Assembly: GCF_047250385.1 (NCBI RefSeq)
Contig: NZ_JBLBVM010000054.1
Location: 1 to 64,000 of the forward strand
Length of the DNA stretch: 64,000 nucleotides
Source: Glaciecola sp047250385
GTDB taxonomy: Bacteria > Pseudomonadota > Gammaproteobacteria > Enterobacterales > Alteromonadaceae
Direction: 5' to 3'
Shown here: positions 16,555 to 26,400 of the stretch, piece by piece
Numbering within the stretch: the stretch's first letter is position 1
How the letters are laid out: each line of letters opens with the position of its first letter
Program-made: the position numbers and the translations under genes
The notes under the pieces: model-generated
Told to the model about the DNA's origin: nothing
Seen by the model: only the letters and a program-made list of their open reading frames with translations
Database searches by the model: none

Positions 16555-16926
16555 ATGAGCTTAATAATTTCCCTAATTCGTAACTTACTTGGCGGCATAA
16601 TCGCGTTTGTTGATCTAATTACTCGTGGCACTAAGTTAAAAAGATCAAAAGAAGCACAAGCAAAGGTGGCGAATGACTCGCAAGAACTAACCTTGTATCA
16701 ATTTTTTGCTTGTCCATTTTGCATAAAGACTCGTCGTGCCATATACAAACTGAACCTTCCCATTCTGAAGCGCAGTGTATCTAAAGGTTCGCCTTATCGT
16801 GAAGAATTGTTGCAGGGCGGTGGTAGGATTCAAGCTCCTTGTTTACGCATAGAGACTGGCGACGAAGTAAAATGGCTTTATGAGTCTTCTGAGATTATAA
16901 ATTACCTGCAGAACCGTTTTAAGTGA
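16555..16926 (+). CDS. Glutaredoxin-like / GST N-domain protein with CPFC motif
   Basis: The 123-residue protein has a short hydrophobic N-terminus (MSLIISLIRNLLGGIIAFV) that may anchor or associate it with the membrane. A thioredoxin-fold glutaredoxin/GST N-terminal domain follows, with the redox motif ACPFCIKTRRAIYKLNL (CPFC at about 58-61). It also has a cis-Pro-type QAPCLRIETG and the C-terminal WLYESSEIINYL glutathione-site signature. It probably reduces disulfides or glutathione adducts; the partner is unknown. It is convergent with the AraC-type regulator downstream. Confidence 0.8.
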   Translation: MSLIISLIRNLLGGIIAFVDLITRGTKLKRSKEAQAKVANDSQELTLYQFFACPFCIKTRRAIYKLNLPILKRSVSKGSPYREELLQGGGRIQAPCLRIETGDEVKWLYESSEIINYLQNRFK

Positions 16927-16940
16927 TTTAACAATAAATG

Positions 16941-16985
16941 TTGTAGCAATGAGCGCTGTAGCAATTAGCGTTAAAGCACTGAGCC
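16941..16985. repeat. Three 15-bp tandem repeats
   Basis: Units TTGTAGCAATGAGCG, CTGTAGCAATTAGCG and TTAAAGCACTGAGCC follow one another directly between two convergent genes. They share GTAGCAATGAGCG-like sequence. Confidence 0.6.
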
Positions 16986-17035
16986 TATCCTTATGTTTAG
17001 ACCAAATTTTTAGGGCTAGTTTTTAGGCCAGCACC

Positions 17036-18895
17036 TTAAGCACAATGCGCAACTAATCTAGAGGGGGCAAACCCATACTCGGCTTTAAAGCAGGTACTGA
17101 AATACGAAGCCGAGTTAAAACCAACTTCAAAGGATGCTTCGTTAATTGTGTAGCCCTTATTTAGCATCTGCTTCGCCTTTTCAAGACGATACTTTTTCAA
17201 ATGTTCTTTGAAATTATGTGAGTAATATTCGTTTAGTCGTCTATTTAGGGTTCTTAAACACACATTCATATGGTCAGCTGCCACTTCACGCGTGAACTTA
17301 TCATTTGCAAAATTTTCATCCATCATTTCGTTGAAGCGCTCAATAAAGCTTTTATCCTTATCGCTATCATAGGTGCTAGGTTCAGGCACATCGAGTTGTT
17401 GGCTATGATATTCCGATAGTTTTTCATTAACTTTCTCTGAAACTCGTTGTTGTTGCTCAAGCAGACCCGACATCGTTAACTGCAATTCACTTTGCATAAT
17501 CGGCTTTTCAACAATGCTATTAGCGCCAACTTTTAACGCAGACAACCTAAAACTTTGTGCTGCAATACCACTGCAAATGATAATTGGGATAGTTTCGGTA
17601 TCTGGATTTTCGCGGATAATTTTTATAAGTTCGAGAGGATCTATATCTGGCAACAACTGATCGATAAGAATAATGTGCGGCTGCACGTTGTTGATCAGCT
17701 GCATTGACTCCAATGGCATTTTACAGGCAAAGCACTGGTAGCTGCTTTGCAGTGCCCTGTGCAACATCATTTGACTAGCATCATTTTGATCGATGATTAA
17801 CACTTTTGGCTTGTCAATTTTTAGAGGCTCACCTAACGTCTCGACGAGATCGTTAAGCAAAGCCTTACTAGACCTACCTTCGATTTCGACTGCACCCATG
17901 GAGTGACTTTTGGGTAAAGAGTCGGTATTTCTTGGTAACGATACATAAATGATAGTAGCGTAGTTAAGCGCACTAACCAGTTTAACCTTGCCATCAAACT
18001 GCGCTACTAAACGAAGCAGGCTAGCTAGGTTTAAATCCCCTTCGTTATCTTGGGCTCTCTTGGCATAATGATAACGGGGGTTTGTGCGCGCAGCGAGATC
18101 AATTTTTTGTAATTCGTCTCTACCAAGACCCTGCCCAAAAGCAGTCACACTGAAGTTAAAATTTCCCAAAAGCTCATCGCAACTCACTGTTATCTTAGTA
18201 TTAGGATTTGCTACTTTTGAGGCTTGTAGCACAACTCCTCTGAGTATTTTATCCAGTGCGCCTTTGGGTATGCACAAGTTACTGTGACTTTGTTGAATTA
18301 GTGACAGGCTTTGTTGCTTAGCTTTCAAAATAGAATTTAATATCAACTCGTTATCAGCAAATACAGTTTTTGAGCACACTTCAACATTAAGGTCCGCTCT
18401 TTGCTGATTTCTTAGAGTGAAGTATGCTAGCCGCTCTGCAAGTTCTGAAACCTTTTGCCAGTTTTGTTTCTTGGAAGTTCGGCGGTCCTTATCTTCGTTT
18501 GACTGAAGTAGCGAGCAGTTTTGCTGTTCGAATTCTTGCGCAATAATAGTCTGAATCGTTTTACCAATGTTGGTGACACTTATTTGTTGAAAATTAAGCG
18601 ATTCTAGAATTTCCTTTTTTTGTGCACTGAGTGTGGCGAAATCTTCTTCTAAGCCTCTATGCTTTGATTTGAGCTTACGGTTGAAATGATAGAAGATAAA
18701 AATACAGGCTAGCAGACTAAACGCTAATACAAGGGCTCCGATAAGAGAAATTAAAGAGTAAAAATACTCATTCGATTGACTAATTTGTTCCAATAACACG
18801 ATACTTCCCTGCACTAAAGATAATCTTCTTCCTGAAGGCATATTGCTTATTTCTAAAACTATAAACAACTGATCAAAGGTAGTGAATATAGCCAA
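17036..18895 (-). CDS. Membrane-anchored hybrid regulator: degenerate kinase, receiver, AraC DNA-binding domain
   Basis: The 619-residue protein has one membrane segment (YSLISLIGALVLAFSLLACI, about 45-68), a coiled coil and a region placed like a histidine-kinase core. That region has no recognisable phospho-acceptor histidine and a poor ATP-binding domain (AFGQGLG in place of the G box). A receiver domain follows (KVLIIDQND, phospho-acceptor Asp in ILIDQLLPDID, Lys in VEKP). It ends with an AraC-type double helix-turn-helix (INEASFEVGFNSASYFSTCF). Ordinary hybrid systems have a periplasmic sensor; here the N-terminus is too short for one. Target genes are unknown. The start could also be an internal Met (MPSGRRLSL). 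Confidence 0.75.
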   Translation of the reverse strand: MAIFTTFDQLFIVLEISNMPSGRRLSLVQGSIVLLEQISQSNEYFYSLISLIGALVLAFSLLACIFIFYHFNRKLKSKHRGLEEDFATLSAQKKEILESLNFQQISVTNIGKTIQTIIAQEFEQQNCSLLQSNEDKDRRTSKKQNWQKVSELAERLAYFTLRNQQRADLNVEVCSKTVFADNELILNSILKAKQQSLSLIQQSHSNLCIPKGALDKILRGVVLQASKVANPNTKITVSCDELLGNFNFSVTAFGQGLGRDELQKIDLAARTNPRYHYAKRAQDNEGDLNLASLLRLVAQFDGKVKLVSALNYATIIYVSLPRNTDSLPKSHSMGAVEIEGRSSKALLNDLVETLGEPLKIDKPKVLIIDQNDASQMMLHRALQSSYQCFACKMPLESMQLINNVQPHIILIDQLLPDIDPLELIKIIRENPDTETIPIIICSGIAAQSFRLSALKVGANSIVEKPIMQSELQLTMSGLLEQQQRVSEKVNEKLSEYHSQQLDVPEPSTYDSDKDKSFIERFNEMMDENFANDKFTREVAADHMNVCLRTLNRRLNEYYSHNFKEHLKKYRLEKAKQMLNKGYTINEASFEVGFNSASYFSTCFKAEYGFAPSRLVAHCA

Positions 18896-18992
18896 GCGAT
18901 TTCGAAAATTGTGAGCTGGATTGTGTGTTCCTTATGTTTACGTTTTTTCACAACTGCTTTATGAAAACAGTTTTTTACGACTAAACAGAGGC

Positions 18993-19559
18993 TTATCTTT
19001 TGGCAATAAACGACAAACAATCATTATAGCCTTCAGCGTCTGATTGAAATTTATACAACCATGCTTGCATCTCAGCATTGTGTGCAGCTTGAATGTCATA
19101 GATATAGTCGCCCAAGTAAGCAATCCTCTTCGGTTCAATTTGCCAGCTTTGTGCGATGGTCAATAATGCCGTTGGATCGGGTTTTGCGGGAGCATCTTCA
19201 CGAGTGATGACATTTTCAATACCAATCTTATTATTATTAATTTTAATCTCTGTTGCTTGCCGGCAGTTTCTTGTCACAATTGCGAGTGGAAGTGAGCATT
19301 GCTTTGCACTTTCTACAAAGGCTTGCGCTCCGGGTAACCATGTGGAAGTTTGGGCATCGTGTAACTCGTGTTCTAGCACGATCCTATTTGCTTCTTTTCG
19401 TTGATTCGAGCAGCTTAGATTATCAATGAAAGTAAGAATATCCCCATCCGCAGGACACCCAATATAGTTCTTAATCGCCGCAAAATCCAAACAGGTCCGA
19501 ACGAGTGTATCGTCTAAATCAAATATAATGCCTTCTACCTTCCCAAAATTGAACTTGAT
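18993..19559 (-). CDS. HAD-family hydrolase (phosphatase-like); start codon unusual
   Basis: This is a haloacid-dehalogenase superfamily hydrolase, probably a small-molecule phosphatase. Motif I (IIFDLDDTLV, DLDDT encoded at 19506-19520), motif II (IVTRN), a lysine region (APAKPDPTALL) and motif IV (IAYLGDYIYDIQAA) are present. The first ordinary start in frame is a TTG at 19490, which would cut off motif I and its nucleophile Asp. In-frame codons continue upstream to a TAA without any ATG, GTG or TTG. AAGGAG sits eight bases before an in-frame ATC at 19559, which I use as provisional start. A frameshift is the alternative, since a GTG just after the same Shine-Dalgarno is out of frame. Confidence 0.7.
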   Translation of the reverse strand: MKFNFGKVEGIIFDLDDTLVRTCLDFAAIKNYIGCPADGDILTFIDNLSCSNQRKEANRIVLEHELHDAQTSTWLPGAQAFVESAKQCSLPLAIVTRNCRQATEIKINNNKIGIENVITREDAPAKPDPTALLTIAQSWQIEPKRIAYLGDYIYDIQAAHNAEMQAWLYKFQSDAEGYNDCLSFIAKR

Positions 19560-19882
19560 AACACCTACTCCTTCGTTTTAACCATAAGTGAGCCCTCAGC
19601 GGGTAAAGAGCCCTCAGCGAGTAAAGAGCCCTCAGCGAGTAAAGAACCCTCAGCGGGTAAAGAACCCTCAGCGTGTAAAGAGCCCTCAGCGTACAAAGAG
19701 CCCTCAGCGAATTTACCCGTATACGCATTAACTACTTCTTAGACCAAATAAAACAAAGAAAGAATATAACTGAGAAGTACGAAGAACAATAACTAATCTG
19801 CGTTCAAGATATATATTTCGGTGGCACAAGAGCTGAATGCACACTGATACTAAATAGCCTCCAGGTGCTAGCATGCTCAATA
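19560..19882. other. Intergenic gap with tandem repeats upstream of yebG
   Basis: No gene is supported. Apart from the seven-unit 18-bp array at 19590-19715 the rest is AT-rich. The reading frames through the array give only low-complexity Leu/Arg repeats and are not believed to be coding. Confidence 0.6.
19590..19715. repeat. Seven-copy 18-bp intergenic minisatellite
   Basis: Seven contiguous 18-bp units follow the consensus GAGCCCTCAGCGRGTAAA. The CCCTCAGCG core is identical in all seven; the other positions vary slightly. The array lies between the divergent HAD and yebG genes. Confidence 0.95.
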
Positions 19883-19902
19883 AACTGTTTATTTATACAG
19901 TC
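19883..19902 (+). promoter_or_regulatory. LexA (SOS) box in front of yebG
   Basis: CTGTTTATTTATACAG fits the gammaproteobacterial LexA pattern CTG-N10-CAG (CTG 19885-19887, CAG 19898-19900) with an AT-rich centre. It overlaps the -35 zone of a candidate promoter whose -10 is TATAGT (19910-19915), so LexA binding would block it. Confidence 0.85.
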
Positions 19903-19956
19903 ATTAATGTATAGTATACGACGTAAGTTAATTTTCTGAAATTCATGGAGGCCAAT

Positions 19957-20247
19957 ATGGCAGTTATCACCCAGTATGTGGTTCAGCATAAAGGAGTTGA
20001 GAAATTGGTAACGACCGACAAAAAAGAGGCAGATAAGTACGATAAAATGCTTGAGGTTGCCGATAATCTGAGCGCTTATTTAGCTGCAAAAGGCGTTGAA
20101 CTTGATGAAGCTTTGTCTGAAGAGTTAGGTATATTACTATCTAAGAATAAAGATTCTGTGATGAAGATAATGAAAGGTGCTGAAGTAGACGGCATTCTCG
20201 AAGTTGAAACTGCAGAAGTAGTTGAATTGTCTTCCGCTAAAAAGTAA
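19957..20247 (+). CDS. yebG: DNA damage-inducible protein YebG
   Basis: This small 96-residue protein of the YebG family is induced by DNA damage under LexA in E. coli; its molecular activity is not established. The start MAVITQYVVQHKGVEKLVT is family-typical, and the length equals the E. coli protein. I chose ATG 19957 because GGAGG lies five bases upstream; the ATG at 19945 would put the Shine-Dalgarno inside the gene. The SOS box lies 55 bp upstream. Confidence 0.92.
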   Translation: MAVITQYVVQHKGVEKLVTTDKKEADKYDKMLEVADNLSAYLAAKGVELDEALSEELGILLSKNKDSVMKIMKGAEVDGILEVETAEVVELSSAKK

Positions 20248-20382
20248 ATATGGTCGGAGCACAGCAGATCCTAACTAAGTTACTAAGACTAATAGACCCA
20301 CATCATTAAAAAGAGTAGTGAGCGCTGCCTTTAAAAGGTAAGATAAGCACTGGTCTAATGAGTTGGGTGCGCAGTCTTAATT

Positions 20383-21156
20383 ATGAAAATCCATGTCTTG
20401 AAAGGGTTTATTCAGAACATATTCTTAGTTGAATACCCAGATAAGTGCATGCTGCTCGACGGTTGCTCCAAAGCTGACTTTGCTACCTTACAATCTTTCT
20501 TCTCCGACAAACTCAAGCGACCGCTTAGCGATTTAAAAGTAGTCATCGTGACTCATATGCATCCAGATCACGCTGGGTGCGCACATCTTTTACGCAAAGT
20601 AACAGGCTGTAAAATAGTAAGTTGCCGCAAAGAGAAGCAATGGTATCAAGGTCTAGCCGGTAAAATCGCACATCTCACAGATATTTCTCTTGCTCTATGG
20701 GTGGCTGGCAAGATGCAACGCCCAAAGCAAAACATTTGGTACAACCCTCACCTTCACCCCGATATCGAGTTAAACGATAAACAGCTTGTACCAGGTTTTG
20801 AGGATTGGCAGGTATTCGAAACACCAGGTCACACCGACCGTGATCTCTCAATAATGCATATCCCTTCACGCCGAATATACGTTGCCGACCTTATCGTGAA
20901 AGTGAAAAAGGAACTGTGTCCTCCTTTTCCAGTTTATTTGCCTGAGCTATACAGAGCATCTTTAATGAAGCTTGAAAGTTTAAAGCCTCACTCTGTTTTA
21001 ATGGCACATGTGGGGGAATTAGTGTTGACTGGAGATGACTATAGCAACTTACTAAGTAAAGCCCCGACACAGCCGGAAACTAACAAGTTGGCCATGATCA
21101 AACTTATCAAAGCCAAGTTATTGAGAAGAAATGCGGGGCTTCGCAACAAAGGTTAG
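20383..21156 (+). CDS. Metallo-beta-lactamase-fold hydrolase
   Basis: This 257-residue MBL-fold enzyme of unknown substrate contains the zinc motif VTHMHPDHAG (HxHxDH, about 58-67), a further His in FETPGHTDRD, Asp in VADLI and a late MAHVGE histidine. These provide the ligands for two metal ions. Family members hydrolyse thioesters, lactones, glutathione conjugates or phosphodiesters; sequence alone does not choose between them. It is convergent with tldD, leaving only 14 bp between the stops. Confidence 0.85.
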   Translation: MKIHVLKGFIQNIFLVEYPDKCMLLDGCSKADFATLQSFFSDKLKRPLSDLKVVIVTHMHPDHAGCAHLLRKVTGCKIVSCRKEKQWYQGLAGKIAHLTDISLALWVAGKMQRPKQNIWYNPHLHPDIELNDKQLVPGFEDWQVFETPGHTDRDLSIMHIPSRRIYVADLIVKVKKELCPPFPVYLPELYRASLMKLESLKPHSVLMAHVGELVLTGDDYSNLLSKAPTQPETNKLAMIKLIKAKLLRRNAGLRNKG

Positions 21157-21170
21157 AGCCCCGATGAAAC

Positions 21171-22616
21171 TTAAGCCGTGCCACCAACCGTTAATTCGTC
21201 TACTTTTAGAGTAGGTTGACCAACACCAACTGGAATCGATTGGCCGTCTTTACCACACACACCAATGCCCATATCCAAAGACAAATCATTGCCTATCATC
21301 GATATTTTCTGCATCACTTCTGGGCCATTACCTATAAGTGTGGCTCCTTTTATTGGTGTAGTTACTTTGCCGTTTTCAATCAGATACGCTTCAGAAGTAG
21401 AGAACACAAACTTACCGGAAGTGATATCAACTTGTCCGCCGCCAAAGTTCGGCGCGTACACACCCTTTTCAACTGAAGATATAATATCTTCAGGACTATG
21501 TTGCCCTTCAAGCATATAAGTATTCGTCATACGAGGCATAGGCAAATGAGCGTAACTTTCTCTACGGCCGTTACCAGTCGGCTTAACTCCCATTAGAGAA
21601 GCGTTGTGTTTATCTTGCATGTAGGCTTTCAAAATACCGTCTTCGATGAGGACATTTCGTTGACTCGGTATCCCTTCATCATCAACAGATAAAGAGCCCC
21701 TGCGATCAGACATTGTCCCGTCATCGATAACCGTGACACCCTTAGCAGCAACCTGCTCGCCGATACGACCACTAAAAGTAGACGCTCCTTTACGATTGAA
21801 GTCACCCTCCAAGCCATGTCCTACCGCTTCATGTAACAATACGCCAGGCCAGCCACTGCCAAGCACTACCGGCATCAATCCTGCGGGAGCAGGCACAGCT
21901 GCGAGATTCACCTCTGCCATATGAATGGCTTGGTCGGCAAGAGTTTCATATAAGGGCTTATTATCTTCACCCGCTGTTTGGAAATAATCGTAGGTTCTGC
22001 GTCCACCGGCACCAGCACTGCCGCGCTCGCGCTTGCCATCTTTTTCAAGTAATACGGAACAATTCAGACGGATCAACGGGCGAATATCGCTTGCAAATGT
22101 GCCGTCGGTTGCAGCAACGAGTACCTCTTCATAAACGCCACTTAAACTGACCACCACCTGACTAGCAGAAGGCGCTGTTTTTCGAATGTAGCGGTCAATG
22201 GTTTGTAATAAGCTAATTTTATCGCTGTCTTGCATCGTTAAAATTGGGTTCTGCTCGGTGTACAAAGATTTCAGCGCTGCAGTTGAAAAGGCATCCACTT
22301 TTTGAATACCACCGCTAGGTGCAATTCCTCTTGCGGCTTTGCATGCATCTTCCAGAGCTCGACTTGAAATTTCATCAGAATAAGCGAAGCCCGTTTTCTC
22401 ACCAGATATCACTCGAACACCGACACCGCGTTCTATATTGTAACTACCGTCTTTAATAATCCCATCTTCTAACACCCAACTCTCATGTTGACTTGATTGA
22501 AAGTATAAATCTGCAAAGTTTGCTTGATGCGAAAATACATCTTCCAAAAGCGACGAGAGCCTATTTTTATCAATCCCTGAGGCAGTTAGAAGATTGTGTT
22601 CGACAGATTGGCTCAA
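21171..22616 (-). CDS. tldD: TldD metalloprotease subunit
   Basis: This 481-residue large subunit of the TldD/TldE (PmbA) protease degrades unfolded peptides; in E. coli the complex processes microcin B17 and CcdA. The zinc motif LLHEAVGHGLEGD (HExxxH) is intact, as are the DDGTMSDRRGSLSVDDEG segment and C-terminal MGIGVCGKDGQ. It overlaps the nitrilase gene by four bases (ATGA), so it is the last gene of the mre-tldD run. The partner pmbA is not in the window. Confidence 0.95.
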   Translation of the reverse strand: MSQSVEHNLLTASGIDKNRLSSLLEDVFSHQANFADLYFQSSQHESWVLEDGIIKDGSYNIERGVGVRVISGEKTGFAYSDEISSRALEDACKAARGIAPSGGIQKVDAFSTAALKSLYTEQNPILTMQDSDKISLLQTIDRYIRKTAPSASQVVVSLSGVYEEVLVAATDGTFASDIRPLIRLNCSVLLEKDGKRERGSAGAGGRRTYDYFQTAGEDNKPLYETLADQAIHMAEVNLAAVPAPAGLMPVVLGSGWPGVLLHEAVGHGLEGDFNRKGASTFSGRIGEQVAAKGVTVIDDGTMSDRRGSLSVDDEGIPSQRNVLIEDGILKAYMQDKHNASLMGVKPTGNGRRESYAHLPMPRMTNTYMLEGQHSPEDIISSVEKGVYAPNFGGGQVDITSGKFVFSTSEAYLIENGKVTTPIKGATLIGNGPEVMQKISMIGNDLSLDMGIGVCGKDGQSIPVGVGQPTLKVDELTVGGTA

Positions 22617-23446
22617 ATTATTTTCCTATTTTTCTTGTGTTGCTGAATGGGCATTTCATTGCGAATTTTAGCCAATAAAGCATAGTCATATTTAGCGGCA
22701 ACCCAACCTTCATTTACAGGTAAGTTTGCAAGTAATTCTCCCCATGGTGAATAGATACAACTATTCCCATAAGTTTCACGTCCATTCTCATGCACGCCTG
22801 TTTGATCAGATGCTACTACATAACACTGATTTTCGATACTTCTCGCTTGCAATAAAGCGTGCCAATGTGCTTCTCCAGTGCGTCGGGTAAAAGCACTCGG
22901 AACAACAAGCACATCAAGTTGTGGCATTTCTTGAATGAGTTCTGGAAAACGCAGGTCGTAGCAAATAATTTGACCTACTTTCCCCCAAGGGCTATCGAAG
23001 GTAACGACGTGCTCACCGGGGATTGTTGTGGTTGATTCTTTATAGCTGCCAGTGCTGTCGTCAACGCTAACATCAAATAAATGAATTTTGTCATAGCGAC
23101 TCACTCGCTCGCCCAGATTGTTATAAACTAAACTTGCCGCATAGAACTTCTCTGGCATTGCAGAATCTTTTGTTTCAACATCCGGTTTAATAGGTATGGA
23201 GCCAGCCACTATCCACTTATTATAGCGCTTAGCTAAATCAGATAAACGCGTCTGTATCGGCCCGTTATCGAGCGTTTCAGCAATATCAAACTGAGCTTTG
23301 TCACGAGCACCAAAACATGCAAAACATTCCGGCAACACAAGCAATTGTTGTTTATTCGGAAGCTGCTTTATTTGCTCTTCAAGCAAGTCAAAATTGTCTG
23401 CCACGCTTGGGCTAGATGTAATTTGAATAGCGACGAAATCAGTCAT
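22613..23446 (-). CDS. Carbon-nitrogen hydrolase (nitrilase superfamily, Nit2-like)
   Basis: This 277-residue amidase-type enzyme carries the catalytic Glu in LLVLPECFACFG, the Lys in RYDKIHLFDV and the nucleophile Cys in GQIICYDLRFPEL. Nit1/Nit2-branch members hydrolyse omega-amides or the deaminated glutathione side product, which is plausible here. It lies between yhdP and tldD, overlapping tldD by four bases and following yhdP by 15 bases. Confidence 0.88.
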   Translation of the reverse strand: MTDFVAIQITSSPSVADNFDLLEEQIKQLPNKQQLLVLPECFACFGARDKAQFDIAETLDNGPIQTRLSDLAKRYNKWIVAGSIPIKPDVETKDSAMPEKFYAASLVYNNLGERVSRYDKIHLFDVSVDDSTGSYKESTTTIPGEHVVTFDSPWGKVGQIICYDLRFPELIQEMPQLDVLVVPSAFTRRTGEAHWHALLQARSIENQCYVVASDQTGVHENGRETYGNSCIYSPWGELLANLPVNEGWVAAKYDYALLAKIRNEMPIQQHKKNRKII

Positions 23447-23461
23447 TATTAACTGCCCTTT

Positions 23462-26400
23462 TTAACTGCCATCGTTGACTTCCATCATCAAGGTATCTTC
23501 AGGAGTCGGAGGAATAAATTCATCGTTTGGGATAGGAAGCTCATCTCTTCTCGCAGGCAAAGCCACTTCAGTACTTTCACGCCCGGTTTCCACTAAGATG
23601 GGCTCATTGATACTGCCCGTAATGCTGTAATTAACATTAGAAATGACTTTTGCTGACGTTAACACTTGGTCTAAAGCCAAGGCTGCAAGCGCTGTTGGCG
23701 GGTTTACCATAAAGTAAACAAGCACTGGTAAATTGCCAGTTACGTTTGGCGTGAAACTAACGTTGTAATTAAGCTCTTTTGTCACTAAATCGGTATAGCC
23801 GTAGATCTCCATTTCGCCGGCACCACCATCAATTTTGGTGTCGCGAGTATCGGCCTTACCCTCCGTGATTTGTAAGCTGCCCTGCATTTCGTCATAAAAG
23901 AAACCCTGAGCGAATACATCTCTAAAATCCAGACTTAGTTTACGCACAAGTGAGTCTAAACTTAGCAAGGTAAATATGCGTGAACCTTTGTCACTCAACT
24001 CGGTAATATAACCATCACTCAACTCCCATTGCATTTCGCCATCTAAATAATCAAATGAGAAATCAAGTGGCGAAGCCTTCCATGTAAAAGCAAAGTCCAT
24101 TTGAGCTTCACTATCTTTTATACCCGAATCGAACTGAAAATCTTTAAGGAAGCCACCGAAATCACCACTCTTTAAATCGCCATTGATGAAAGTGTAATGA
24201 TCACCGTTACGCTTGTACCACTGGCCATTGGCTCGTATGCTACCATTTGGACCGTTTATTTGAATATCTTCTAGACGTAAACCGTCGTCATTTGGAAAAC
24301 TTTCAAACTTAACTTCACCTAAACGATTCCCAAATATTTGGCAGTCTCTACAGTTAACTCGAATACGCGGTAATGATTGCGGCTCAATCTCAGGCCTTAA
24401 TTGTTCTTCTTGCTCCACCCAGTTATCGAAGCGCACAAAGTCAGCATTTATCTCAATACCTTCCTCAGTCCAGCGATCATGAAAGGTAATTTGGGCCTTC
24501 GCTTCATCAGACATGACATCAAGGATCCAATCTTTATTCACCGTTTTTACTGTCGCATCAACATCGGTCAATGCTTGCCCTGCAAGAATTAGATTGTCGG
24601 TTTCGATGAATATACGTTGCGGAGCCTCGAAAAGGGGCTTTTTGTCTGCGTTTGCTTCATCGATTCCTCCGGCTAACAGCGCTGAAATACTTTGATACCA
24701 AGTCGCTAAGTGTATTTGTGGTAAATTCGCACTAATACTGAAGCCGACACCTCTGCCTACAAAGTCAGTTTCACCAATGGCCAAGTGGGCGCGGCTAAAC
24801 TGCAACTCTTTGTGAGGTAAGATACCATCGAAGTTTACCATGTCACCTAATGCAAGCTTGATATTGGAAGCTTGCTTATTGCCACTAGCGATAAGTTTAA
24901 TGGTTTTCTTGTCACCCTCTTTTTTGTCGAAGGGCACTGGCAATATCGAATTAACTTTATCTAACTTGGAAAATACCGTTGCCATATAGGTAAAATCGTC
25001 CTTACCTATTGCAACATTGATGGATGAATTCCAAGCGGCTCGGCCATTAACATACTCACCTAATTCGCTGCTAACCTGCGGCACGAGTGGAGAAAGCTCC
25101 CAATCTCCTTCGACGCTGACATCAAAGCGATATTCGTCATTAATAGACGCACCCTTGAAATCTGCTATGAGGGGCTGTTCGAGCAAGTCGGCCTTAAGCT
25201 TAGAGAAAACTACTTTATCGTTGTCAAAGCTTACCTGACCATTTACTTTATCCAGTTCTAATAACAGCTTAGGAATTCTTACGAAATTGTCCTTCAAGGT
25301 CACGATGCCACTCGCTGAGGTTTTCGCAGGTTCGTCTAGCGGTATGTGTAAGGATAATTGCGTGCTTAAATCGTGACTAACGAGTATGTCATTGCTTAAA
25401 GTCTTGCCAAGTCCTTCGCTTAAGCTACTGTTTAAAAGTAACTGTGAAAGCGCTGCACCTGATCCCGTTGCATTCGCTTCAATAATTAGGTCGGCACCTC
25501 TAACAAGCATGGGAATAAAGCCCCTTAGCTTATCTATTTTAATGCCATTAATAGTTGCCTTTGAACTTTGCATAGTCAGCGCTAAGTTCTCAAAACCGAT
25601 ATTTAGATCGAGACCTTCAATACTTGTCCAGTCCTTACTAAACGAAAAGTCGGCATCCTCGATATCAATACTCGCCTGAAACACGCCTTCATTCTGGTCG
25701 AAAGGGAATTGGCTAAATTGACCGTACCAAAGGACCTGAGCCGATGATATTTTGCCTCTCTCAATAAAGGCATTATTCACATATTTACTTACGCCATCAC
25801 CAAGGTAGGGTTCGAGTGGAAGAAACTTTCGAATAGAAGAAACCTCAAACTCTCCAATATCTGCAGCAAGCGACAAAAACGCTTGATTTACATGATATTC
25901 AAATTGCGGTGTAATCTGAGTTTCTGGCAACTCGATAACGCCCGACGTAGACCTCACAATCCAATCGTCATCGCTTTGATAAAACTGAATCGGCATATCG
26001 ATATTATCTATACTTAAGCTCTCGGGAAATATATTGTCCGCGATGAAATCGACATCGCTGCCCTCTACTCTTATCGCTCCCACATTTTTATGCCAATACA
26101 GATCGGCATTTAAACCTTTAACACCCGGGATACCTTCACTCTTATTCCACTCGATTTCATTGAGTTTAAAGTGTGCTGCGAAACCTGTGAGTCTTGACTG
26201 AATGGCTAATTCTGACACGGTACTTTCGGGAGAAAGCATGTTTAATTGCTTGAGTAAATCACCGCTGAACAAACCTACTATAGGAAGAAGCGGTTTGATG
26301 GAGAAGTCATCTGCTGATTGTACTTGTAACTCGCCTTGCTGAGAGAGTGAGCCTCTCCAATTCGTAATTAAGGTTTTGTCATAAACTGACAACGTTAGCT

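Noticed and set aside
19519..19728. Long reading frame through the 18-bp repeat array
   Set aside because: It encodes only monotonous Leu/Arg/Tyr repeats generated by the array and crosses the HAD gene; no start signal.
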